Shown here: positions 7,476-15,225 of the stretch, one piece after another
How the letters are laid out: each line of letters opens with the position of its first letter
Numbering within the stretch: position 1 is the first letter of the stretch
Assembly (NCBI GenBank): GCA_009377745.1
Contig: WHTK01000008.1
Coordinates: 1-64,000, forward strand
Length of the DNA: 64,000 nt
From: Dehalococcoidia bacterium
GTDB taxonomy: Bacteria > Chloroflexota > Dehalococcoidia > DSTF01 > WHTK01
Reading direction: 5' to 3'
The notes under the pieces: generated by a model
Seen by the model: the letters and a program-made list of their open reading frames with translations, nothing else
The model's database searches: none
What the model was told of the DNA's origin: nothing
Translations under genes and position numbers: made by a program

Positions 7476-8318
7476 TGGCGGGATAATTCCGGTGCCTTGA
7501 GGAGCGCGCGAGCGAGCGCTCTCGGTCGTGTTCTGTACACCGGGAGGCGTCGGTGCGAAGTTGGTCAGGGTAACGCGGATGCCTTTCGTCAGCGTGTACT
7601 GAACGGTGAGCTGGCGGCCTCTGCCATCGACGAGGTAAACAGGGGCGCCGTTCGTCCCACATTCGGCCGGCTGACCTGGGAGGCCGATCTGCAGGAGAAC
7701 GTCGCTGGTCGTGGCCACGTCGACCGTTGTGCAGGCGGAGAAGTTCGCGTAGACCGTTAGCGAGCCGAGTGACTCACCCATTGTGTTGTAGCCCGTGGCA
7801 GCTACGCTGAGGGGTGAAGCCAGGCTTGTGCCGGGCACGAGTATCTCGAATAGGCCCTGCTGAGAGGCGGCCGCCTCGGTGCGCGCGCGTTGGGCCGGGC
7901 CCTGCATGTCTGGTGGTAGCGGCGCCAGGTTGGTGAGCGTCACCCTTGTACCCTTGGCCAGTGTGAACTCCTGGGCGAGTTGGAATTCATGCACGTCCAC
8001 GAGGACAACGCGCGCGCCGTCTGTCGAGCAGGCGGCAGGCTGTCCGGCGAGCCCGAGTTGCAGGACGACGTCGCTGCTCGTGGCAACGTTAGCACGTGTA
8101 CACTCGACGCCGTTCGCATAAGCACGCAGCTCGGCCATCCACTGGCCGAGTGTCTCCGGGCCGGTCGCAACCCTCGAAAGGCTCTGTCCCGGGATCACGA
8201 TCTCGAACGCGCTTGCCTGCTGCGCCGTAACGCTGCGGGCAGGCATCTGGCTCCCAGCGACCACCACGACACCAATGACGAGCAAGGCGACGCTTGCCAA
8301 GTGCAATCGAAGTCTCAC
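7437..8318 (-). CDS. secreted protein with two tandem ~110-residue repeats
   Basis: 293 aa from GTG 8318, chosen because GGGAGG lies 7 nt upstream; the frame stays open to 8429 without an initiation site. A signal peptide or N-terminal anchor spans ~1-30. Two homologous modules follow, about 38-145 and 150-258. Each opens FEIxxPGxSL, has a YANxxxC... block, a DVxLQxGLxGQPAxC block and ends TLxKGxRVTLTNxAPxPP. Two Cys per module suggest disulfides. No family is recognised. It is the only non-regulator preceded by the GGGTAGGG promoter element. Confidence 0.65.
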   Translation of the reverse strand: MRLRLHLASVALLVIGVVVVAGSQMPARSVTAQQASAFEIVIPGQSLSRVATGPETLGQWMAELRAYANGVECTRANVATSSDVVLQLGLAGQPAACSTDGARVVLVDVHEFQLAQEFTLAKGTRVTLTNLAPLPPDMQGPAQRARTEAAASQQGLFEILVPGTSLASPLSVAATGYNTMGESLGSLTVYANFSACTTVDVATTSDVLLQIGLPGQPAECGTNGAPVYLVDGRGRQLTVQYTLTKGIRVTLTNFAPTPPGVQNTTESARSRAPQGTGIIPPAAGDAGLAASRP

Positions 8319-8368
8319 AGACGAACCTCCCTTGAAACGCCGGCAGCCAAGTAAACCGGTCTTCTCAG

Positions 8369-8403
8369 AGGGTAAGGGCTGCCCTTTCAGGATTTCCCTA
8401 CCC
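8369..8403 (-). promoter_or_regulatory. promoter with GGGTAGGGAAA box upstream of secreted repeat protein
   Basis: GGGTAGGGAAA (minus strand, 8393-8403), then TACCCT at 18 nt or TTACCC at 17 nt spacing (8369-8375). Unlike the LuxR-type genes, a leader of about 50 nt with a Shine-Dalgarno follows before the GTG at 8318. Confidence 0.45.
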
Positions 8404-8431
8404 GATCTAACGTTCTGCTCTCTCTCCATCT

Positions 8432-9200
8432 TTAAGGGTTGGGCGGCGGAATGGCTCCAGGAGGGAGACTGCCCGGCGTCGGCTGGATCACAGCAGGAGT
8501 GGCTGGAGGCGGCGAAACAGATGGTCCTGTGGTCGGTGGCTCGATAGTAAACCTGTCCGGACCGGTTACGGATGCGACCCGGACGCCACCGGAACCGTCG
8601 GACTCGATGAGCAGGACGTATTGCAGAATGACTGTCATGTCACGAAGCGTTACCTGCCGCGCCCCAGGCAGCTCCTCGATACGCACGTAGCAAAGGCTCC
8701 TCGTCGGAGTGTCACCACGACATGGTCCGTCGAAGGCGTATCCTCGATCGCTCGCGAAGCGGGCAAGGAATTCCATGACGTCTTCGGTCTCAATGGCCTC
8801 CGCCTGCTGAGTCGAGGCGGTCGCTCCGCGACGTTGCTCCATCACTAGCAAACCAATGACCAATACGGCTATCGCCGCTAAGGCACCCACGACGAGAACG
8901 ACCGTGGCTGACTTTGTCACAAGTGTCGAAGGGACGCCGCGCTTAATCCGTCCAAGGAAAGGCAGCACAAGCATCGGAAGACGTCGCATGCGCTCGTCCC
9001 GCATCCAAGCCGCTGCATCGTGGCGACTGTGCAAGCTCAGCTTTGAAAGGATTTCCGCGACGTGGTACTTGGCACCGTTGTGACTTATATCGAGTCGCTC
9101 GGCGATCTCCTCGTTTGTTAAACCTTCCTTTGAGGAGAGATAGCACTTCCCACTCGCGGGGCGTAAGTACGTCGGGGTAGGGTGGCCGGCCGCGGCGCAT
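8432..9200 (-). pseudogene. frameshifted membrane-tethered LuxR-type regulator (paralog 3)
   Basis: The N-terminus from ATG 9200 reads MRRGRPPYPDVLTPREWEVL, then goes out of frame at a CTCAAAGG site near 9127. Skipping one A restores EGLTNEEIAERLDIS and GAKYHVAEILSKL, the rest of the HTH. That second frame continues through a membrane segment (STLVTKSATVVLVVGALAAI region) to an extracytoplasmic domain of ~150 residues with a Pro-rich tail. So one extra base breaks an otherwise intact ~255-aa gene. It could be a true null allele, an assembly indel or, less likely, recoding. Its promoter matches the intact paralogs. Confidence 0.65.
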
Positions 9201-9207
9201 GGCTCGA

Positions 9208-9241
9208 AGTCTACCGATTGTGGCGTGGACTTACACTACCC
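9208..9241 (-). promoter_or_regulatory. promoter with GGGTAGTGTAA box, near-leaderless (LuxR-type gene 3)
   Basis: GGGTAGTGTAA (minus strand, 9231-9241), 17-nt spacer, TAGACT (9208-9213), then 7 nt to the ATG at 9200. Its conservation with the intact paralogs suggests the downstream gene was functional until recently. Confidence 0.6.
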
Positions 9242-9265
9242 GCCCTCAGATTACACGGGAGGAGC

Positions 9266-10834
9266 TCACCGCAAGTATCCTGCGAGCTCCACCAGATCCT
9301 CGACGGAGAGTTCAGTGCTTTCGAGGGTAAAGTAGCGCTCTCGATCGTCACCTGGCTCCAAAGCAGCCCAGCTAATAGCCGCTACCTCTGCTTGACCGAA
9401 ATAGGTCGACCTGTCGCAACCGCCCGCGCTGATTAGTGCGCGACAGTCGACCCACAAAGCCGCGCTATCGCCCAGCTCGAAGCGCCCAGTATGGGTGAAC
9501 GGAAGGATGTGGAGCAGGGAACGCGTGTCGATCTCGTAACCACCGGCGGTTTGTTTCATCTCTGTCTGGCTCACGCTGCCCAGCCTGCTGAAGTACCCCT
9601 GAGTAAGAGTGAAGGAGCCGCCGCTTGGTGCAGCATATCTGGCCTCGACCCAGTCGGTTCCCTGCAGGCACGTCCGATTACCGACTGGGGGACAGAACCT
9701 CTGAATGGACACGAGTGTGTTCTCGCTTGGCAGCGCCAGGATCGGGAAGGCGACCGCTGATCTTGCATCTTCGAGGGAGGCCAGACCCATCGGCGTCGCC
9801 AGGTCAGGTACGACTTGGGGACGGAACTCGAGGCGGACGATCTGGTTCGTCGATATCAGCCCTCCTGTCGCGCTACCAGCCTGCTCGGTCCATTTGGTCA
9901 CCGCGTAAGTCCCAGCATCAATCCAGACCGTCATGCGATTGCTTTGCGTACCCTCTGCACCGCAGGCGTATTGGCCGAGATCTATTACGTAGGCGTCGCG
10001 CCCTGCAACGACGTCCATCCGCAAGAACCGGGGGCTGGAGCACTCCGCGTGATTCGCAAGGAGGCTCGCGAGGGAGTCGCTATCTCGGAAGCGTTCCCAG
10101 TTTCCGACGCTGGGGAAGGTGCTCATAGCCCACCGCTCCGAATAAGGGCTGGTGGTCACCTGACCCGTCCTGGGGTCGTAGGACCAGACAACCTCGCCGT
10201 TGCTGATGGTTGTGAACGATGCAGGAGGCAGCAGCGGCGCCGGCATTCCTGGGCCGGTGGGCGGCCCGGCTCTCATGGCAGGCACGTTTCGCGTGATGCT
10301 CCACTCGGACGGACTGGCCACCTGGATCGTGACGCTGGTCCGAAGTCGGTCACTGCGCGTGTCGGACGGATCGGCGGGCACGATCTCATGGACCGATTCC
10401 ATGACGAAGGGCTGAAAGGGCGTGTTCGAGGCAGCTGCCTCGCGCGCTCGGCCCAATATCGCCTCGGCATTCACAGCGGACGTGCCAGCCAGTGGCCCCA
10501 GGATAACCAGCGCGCCGGCCAGAATGATGCCGGCCGCGGCGGCGACGAGGGCAGGCGCCTTTAGCAGTCCCAGCCGTGGCGTGGTTGCAGAATCGCGTAG
10601 CACGGCGACGCTGGGAGTCGACGGCGCCGAGGTCGCCTGATCCAGCGACCGTGAGATGCGCGTTATCGTCTCCCCTAGGAGGCGATGATCGACGTCGACC
10701 AGTGTCCTGTCCTCCACGACCTGCGCCAATCGTGAGTCCAGCCGTTCGGGCCGGGACGTATATCCAGCCAGTCGCTGCTGGATGTAGCTATCGAATAGTG
10801 GGCCTTGATCGTGTTCTCGTCCTTGCTGGTTCAC
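9266..10834 (-). CDS. membrane anti-sigma-like regulator, LolA-like plus C-terminal sensor domain
   Basis: 522 aa. A cytoplasmic N-terminus of ~90 residues, with no zinc-finger Cys/His motif, is followed by a membrane segment (~95-114), then AEAILGRAREAAASN, which begins a LolA/outer-membrane-lipoprotein-carrier-like extracytoplasmic domain (~120-340). A C-terminal domain of DUF4367-like pattern ends in LSVEDLVELAGYLR. The gene begins where the sigma-factor frame stops (10834), so it is coupled to it. The same architecture occurs in the protein at 15222-16718. It probably holds the ECF sigma factor at the membrane and senses an envelope signal; that role is inferred from position. Confidence 0.65.
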   Translation of the reverse strand: MNQQGREHDQGPLFDSYIQQRLAGYTSRPERLDSRLAQVVEDRTLVDVDHRLLGETITRISRSLDQATSAPSTPSVAVLRDSATTPRLGLLKAPALVAAAAGIILAGALVILGPLAGTSAVNAEAILGRAREAAASNTPFQPFVMESVHEIVPADPSDTRSDRLRTSVTIQVASPSEWSITRNVPAMRAGPPTGPGMPAPLLPPASFTTISNGEVVWSYDPRTGQVTTSPYSERWAMSTFPSVGNWERFRDSDSLASLLANHAECSSPRFLRMDVVAGRDAYVIDLGQYACGAEGTQSNRMTVWIDAGTYAVTKWTEQAGSATGGLISTNQIVRLEFRPQVVPDLATPMGLASLEDARSAVAFPILALPSENTLVSIQRFCPPVGNRTCLQGTDWVEARYAAPSGGSFTLTQGYFSRLGSVSQTEMKQTAGGYEIDTRSLLHILPFTHTGRFELGDSAALWVDCRALISAGGCDRSTYFGQAEVAAISWAALEPGDDRERYFTLESTELSVEDLVELAGYLR

Positions 10835-11438
10835 TAGTTCACTCCCTTGCCCGGTGCGTCTGACCGTTCGCCTAGAGCACTCCTCAAGTTCGCCACAGCG
10901 CGAGCACGCAGCATCTTCACGGCTGCAGCGCTGCGCCCCATAGCGGAAGCCGAGTCCTCGATGCTCCAGCCGGCAAGCTGCAGCTCGATGGCGGTTCTCT
11001 GATGCTCAGAAAGTGCAGCCAGCGCCCGATGGAGCCGGTGGACCTCGGACCTGGTGACCGTCAGCTCCTCAACGGTTGCTTCACCATCGACGAGAGCGTC
11101 TTGCACGTTGCCACGTCAATGTCGGACCGCTGATGGCGGAGAAAGTCCGTCGTGAGGTTGCGCGCGATGGCGAACAGCCAGGCGGTGACACCTTCACCGC
11201 GATATGCGGACCAAGCAGCAAACGCCTTTAGAAAGACTTGGCTCGTCGCGTCCTGGGCCTGCTCCACGTTGCCCAGGCGGGCGTAACAGTAGCGTAGGAG
11301 CGGCTCCGCATGCCGCCGATAGACCTCCTCAAAGCTCAACTCGAGGGGCACGACACGGTCAGGCGGCCTTAGGCGATGCGTCTGGCCTCTATCCGTGCGA
11401 CCGATGTCAACGACCCTCAAGTCCTGCTCTTGCTCCAC
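10834..11438 (-). pseudogene. ECF sigma-70 factor split by a frameshift
   Basis: Region 2 lies in one frame (from about 11345: SFEEVYRRHAEPLLRYCYAR, then QDATSQVFLKAFAAW and AWLFAIARNLTTDFLRHQ). Region 4 lies in another (LHRALAALSEHQRTAIELQL, then WSIEDSASAMGRSAAAVKML). The frames change near 11106 (GACGTGGCAACGTGCAAGAC), and one missing base would join them into a ~200-aa ECF sigma factor. The start is uncertain (GTG 11438 or a TTG at 11465). Alternatively the two halves are made separately from GTG 11106, but no Shine-Dalgarno supports that. Confidence 0.65.
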
Positions 11439-11536
11439 ACCTATTAGACGCGGGCGGCGCGCCAAAGTATCATGCGACCTGTGAGGTATCGTTTCTTACA
11501 GTGCGCGTCTCGTCCTGCGGTGAGGGAAGATGTTAG

Positions 11537-12618
11537 GTGAATAGCGTCGATGCCGTGCTCCGACGATGGCCTCTACTCGCGATCCCTTTGCTGGTCATTG
11601 CGGCACTCGTGGTGATGATCGCATTCACCGGCCGTGGGGACTCATCTCAGAGGCTGCGCTCGTTTCACTTTCTCGCAATCCTCGAAGTTGACCACGATCT
11701 GGACTCCGATGGCGATGCGTTCGATCGAATCGAAGCTTGGGGTAGCGACGCCCGGCGGCGCTGGGACCTTTCCTATGCTGATCCGCGCCTGCAAGACATG
11801 GGAACGATGATCCTGTTCGACGGCGACGCCACTTGGTACTACGAAGGCCGAACCAACACCTATTCAATCACGACCTCAACTCAGCCGTTTGCACCCTCCC
11901 TACCAACACTAGGCCAGATACCGACCGGAAGTTTCGAGTCGTTCATTGCCAACTGGCAGGACACGCAATGGGAGAGAGTCGGCATAGAGACCGTGCTCGG
12001 GCGTCGCGTTGAGGTCATCGAGGTTAGATCTCAAGGCAGAGGGAAGACCACCTTCTGGATTGACCCTGAATTCGACTTTGTCCTGAGACACGTCGTCGAG
12101 GGGGATGGCGTCTCCCTCCGCGCCGAAGTAACTGAAGTTGCTTACAACAGCGACCTCCCCGGGGAACTCTTCCAGTTCAGGCCACCGCCCAATGCCCTGG
12201 AGCTCAGGCCTTCGTCGGGCACCAACTCGGGCTCCAACTCTCTCGGCCCGGTCGGCGGGCCCGGAGTCTCGCCACCCGCAGGCTTCTTGAACCCCGGCTA
12301 TATTCCTGAAGCCTGACCAATTCCGGAGAACGCAGCACTCAGGCGGCGGATGGGCGGGTAACGATGCACGAAGTCCGCCTAACGCGCGAGCGTAACGGCC
12401 CTGTGGAGCTCGTTATCCAGCAGCAGTTTCGCGCCGGTGGGATGCCGCAGTCGTTGACCGGCGGTTCGCTGGTCGATATAGCCGGCAGCAACGGGTACCG
12501 GTCGACACAAGGCGGGCAGGAAGTCCTCACCTGGGCACGCGGTGACGTCATCATCACCTTGAAGAGCCCGCTGCTTCCTCTTGAGGAGCTGGTTCGAATC
12601 GCCGAGGCAATGCGGTGA
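11537..12618 (+). pseudogene. frameshifted anti-sigma-like envelope protein (LolA-like plus DUF4367-like)
   Basis: The first frame (GTG 11537 to stop 12316, 259 aa) has an N-terminal membrane anchor (~10-31) and a LolA-like domain ending in FQFRPPP. It stops after PAGFLNPGYIPEA. In the -1 frame the reading continues from about 12310 (SLTNSGERSTQAADGRVTMH) into a C-terminal domain ending LLPLEELVRIAEAMR, stop 12616-12618. That ending matches the other two anti-sigma-like proteins here. One base change near 12306-12312 would join them into a ~360-aa protein. It is divergent from the split sigma gene and lacks the long cytoplasmic N-terminus of its relatives. Confidence 0.55.
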
Positions 12619-12680
12619 AGTCAGCCGATTGCCAAGCTCACTGAGGACGCGTCGCCTCGTTCGACCTAGGGGGGATAGAT

Positions 12681-12794
12681 ATGAAGCGACTAAGCGACCT
12701 TCACCCGTCCCGGGTGGCCGCCTTCGGTTTAGCACTCGCAGCCATCGTCTTGGATGAACTGATCGAAATCGCAGGTTCCGTCCACTTCGAGTGA
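12681..12794 (+). CDS. candidate small membrane protein, 37 aa
   Basis: ATG 12681 is preceded by GGGGGGA five bases upstream. The product starts MKRLSDLHPSRVAAF and has one hydrophobic stretch (~11-24) ending in an acidic tail. It is too short for family recognition. The flanks (12619-12680 and 12795-12983) hold no other feature that I can support. Confidence 0.35.
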   Translation: MKRLSDLHPSRVAAFGLALAAIVLDELIEIAGSVHFE

Positions 12795-12983
12795 ACGGGA
12801 CAGACTTCCTCACTGACCCATTCCAGCGGTCACTGAAGTCCTTCTTAGAGTAATTCTCAGCAGGCGTTAGGTGGCCTGGGCCGATGCGACCGCAACCTCA
12901 GGCTTCCTCACAGCCAAGAAGGGAAAGCTTGAATCTGAGCCGGGTAAAGAACACCGACGCCATCGAGCCGCGCAGTGAAGCTG

Positions 12984-14282
12984 CTATCGAGCGAGGTCAG
13001 CGATCGGGATTCTTATTTGAACGGTGCGGAAGGCCGACTGCACTCGCGGTGCTGGTGTTGGTGGGCAGTAGTTACCGAGAGCGGGCGCACCGCCGCCGGA
13101 GCCCAGGCAGTCAGGTGAAGCTGGGCTGACCTGAGCTTCCGGCCGTTCGGGCAATAGAGCGCCGAGGACAACGGTATTGTCAGACCCTGGGTTGCAGTAG
13201 CTAATGATGATCTCGGGGACTTCGGTGTGCGGGACGTCCGCTACGAGTTCTCTTTTAGCAGCCGAGGCGAGCTTGGCTTCATCATAGGTGCAGCCCATGC
13301 CTTGGTTAGCGGATATCCGTTCCTCGGGAAGTTCGGCGATCTTGAAGTATGTTGGAGGTGCTTCGAAGTAGTTGTCCATGTCGTGACTCTCTAGTTCGGC
13401 CTTAAATAGGCCTTCAAACAGGTATCTCTGACTACCGCCAATGACATAGCCCTCTCGATGCTGCAGGGTGCTGTAATAAGGCTGCCCATCAATCGATGGG
13501 TTTCTGACACCGGGAAGGGGAGGACCGGCGGGATTAGTTCGAATCGCGTTAACGAGGCCTGCGTGATCGGAGACTTCGCGCAACTCCGCGTTAGTGATGT
13601 TCAGTCCAATGATGGCGCGTCCCTCCCGCAACTGGCGATGAAGGATGTCTGAGGAACGGACATCCTCCAGCGAGCTGCGATCTACGACGATGACTCTTGT
13701 ACTCGTGGTGAGCGCGGAATCAAGCTCGGCGGGAGTGGTTACCCGACGCATACTCTCTATCGTGGATGACTCGCTGCCAACGTTCTGCGGAGAGTGCCTT
13801 GCCAGGAGCAGCGTGTTCTCAAGATTTGTTAACGCAGGCGCTGGCTCCTGATTCGCTCTTTCGTCCCTGCCGACATCGAGCCCAATCTCTGGGTACGAGT
13901 CTGAAGTAGGCGTGGGGGTGCTGCGCCCGCCAGGGCTCAGCACAACAAGGATCAGCATTGCGACACCGACCAGAGACGCCGAGGCGAGCGCGAAGTGTGC
14001 GAGACCAGATGGACCGATCTTTGCCTTCTCCCAGAATGGCAAGAGCAACAGCGACATCTTGCCGCGCCTATGATCGACATTCTCAAGAAACCGGACTGCA
14101 TCCGCCCGAGTACGCACGTCCAGCTTCGCGAGAATCTCAGACATGTGATATTTGGCGCCATTCAAGGAGATTCCCAGGCGCTCGCCGATCTGCTCGTTCG
14201 TCAACCCCTCTCCAGCGAGATGGAGCACTTCCCATTCGCGGGGCGTTAGCACGTCGTTGTGCTTGGGGCGGCCGGACTTCAT
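12984..14282 (-). CDS. membrane-tethered LuxR-type HTH regulator (paralog 4)
   Basis: 432 aa. LuxR HTH at residues ~1-65 (GRPKHNDVLTPREWEVL, TNEQIGERLGISLNGAKYHM), membrane segment at ~95-116, then a ~310-residue extracytoplasmic domain. The outer part opens with a Pro/Thr linker and includes a ~60-residue stretch (about 175-235) with alternating helices and strands (TTSTRVIVVDRSSLEDV). The C-terminal part has several Cys. The outer domains of the four paralogs do not obviously resemble each other, whereas the HTH parts do. It reads toward the 12-kb genes and is divergent from the ECF sigma gene at 14602. Confidence 0.75.
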   Translation of the reverse strand: MKSGRPKHNDVLTPREWEVLHLAGEGLTNEQIGERLGISLNGAKYHMSEILAKLDVRTRADAVRFLENVDHRRGKMSLLLLPFWEKAKIGPSGLAHFALASASLVGVAMLILVVLSPGGRSTPTPTSDSYPEIGLDVGRDERANQEPAPALTNLENTLLLARHSPQNVGSESSTIESMRRVTTPAELDSALTTSTRVIVVDRSSLEDVRSSDILHRQLREGRAIIGLNITNAELREVSDHAGLVNAIRTNPAGPPLPGVRNPSIDGQPYYSTLQHREGYVIGGSQRYLFEGLFKAELESHDMDNYFEAPPTYFKIAELPEERISANQGMGCTYDEAKLASAAKRELVADVPHTEVPEIIISYCNPGSDNTVVLGALLPERPEAQVSPASPDCLGSGGGAPALGNYCPPTPAPRVQSAFRTVQIRIPIADLAR

Positions 14283-14288
14283 GGGAGT

Positions 14289-14322
14289 AATTTAGCCGCT
14301 CTCCAGGGCACTTACCCTACCC
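14289..14322 (-). promoter_or_regulatory. promoter with GGGTAGGGTAA box, leaderless (LuxR-type gene 4)
   Basis: GGGTAGGGTAA (minus strand, 14312-14322), 17-nt spacer, TAAATT (14289-14294), then 6 nt to ATG 14282. This is the best match to the shared consensus. Confidence 0.65.
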
Positions 14323-14601
14323 GACCTGCAGTTTGCCGGAGCCCGCTTCTCCCTCGGACTCCCTTCAGGCACTCCTGCGCCGGCATCTCCCGGCCGATCG
14401 AACCCAGTTAGAGAAAGCCGTTCAGAGGGATAGACAGGAGCAGCGCTAAGGTTTTCTTGATAGGGCCTCATGACATCTGGCTCGCAAGCTCATCCTGAAT
14501 TTCCGGAGAGCAGGGGGAGGGAACCAGGAAGAACATCGCGGCATATCTATCATCGAGGCTGTGCGCGCAGTGGACGCTGAAGAGAAGAATTGAGAGGCGA
14601 C
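14323..14601. other. divergent intergenic region, no gene seen
   Basis: Holds the back-to-back promoters of the LuxR-type gene (minus) and the ECF sigma gene (plus). A GGAACC at about 14520-14525 followed after 17 nt by ATATCT resembles an ECF-type promoter and could be an autoregulated start for the sigma gene; this is weak evidence. No ORF with a ribosome binding site was found. Confidence 0.3.
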
Positions 14602-15225
14602 GTGAGCGAGTCGGAGAGCAGCGCGATCGAAGAACGCGACACCGTCTTGCGCTGCCTGGCCGGCGAATCGGCCGCTTGGGGGTTCATCGTCGAGCGCTAC
14701 AGCTCGCTCCTGTACGCGACCGCCTACCTGATGTCGCACGACCGGGGACTGGCAGAAGACGCCACGCAAGAAGCTCTTCTTGCGGGATGGCGCCGTCTAG
14801 AGACCTTCGATCCAGCTCGTCCCCTACGACCCTGGTTGCTCCGAATTCTCGTCAATGAAGTTCTGCAACGTCGTCGACGCAGGATGCTCGCCTTCATCCC
14901 CTTGCTCAAGTCACACGAGGGGGTTCGAAGCGCAGACCGCACGCCGGAGTCGCAGGCAGAGAAGGACTGGGAGCGTGAAGAGATCCGCCAGGCGCTGAGG
15001 AGTCTGCCGGCAGATAGCGCTCGCGTGGTCCTGCTTCGGTTCTTCGCCGAACTGAGCCCTGCCGAAATTGGTGAAGTGTTGTCGCTCCCGGAGGGGACGG
15101 TCAAGTCCAGGTTGCACCGCGCGCTCAAGAAGCTCGGGAAAGAGCTGGCGAAGCGCCACTTCGTTGACCTACCGAACGAAGACGGCGGGACAGAGGAAGC
15201 ACGAAAGGCGAGGTCTTTGTCATGA
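14602..15225 (+). CDS. ECF-family RNA polymerase sigma factor
   Basis: 207 aa from GTG 14602 (GAGAGG just upstream; a TTG at 14590 would add four residues). Sigma region 2 at ~25-90 (YSSLLYATAYLMSHDRGLAE, DATQEALLAGWRRL, PWLLRILVNEV) and region 4 at ~130-185 (LRSLPADSARVVLLRFFAEL, SPAEIGEVLSLPEGTVKSRL). Its stop overlaps the start of the membrane protein gene by 4 nt (ATGA), the classical sigma/anti-sigma layout. It probably redirects RNA polymerase when the partner at 15222 senses an envelope signal. Confidence 0.88.
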   Translation: MSESESSAIEERDTVLRCLAGESAAWGFIVERYSSLLYATAYLMSHDRGLAEDATQEALLAGWRRLETFDPARPLRPWLLRILVNEVLQRRRRRMLAFIPLLKSHEGVRSADRTPESQAEKDWEREEIRQALRSLPADSARVVLLRFFAELSPAEIGEVLSLPEGTVKSRLHRALKKLGKELAKRHFVDLPNEDGGTEEARKARSLS

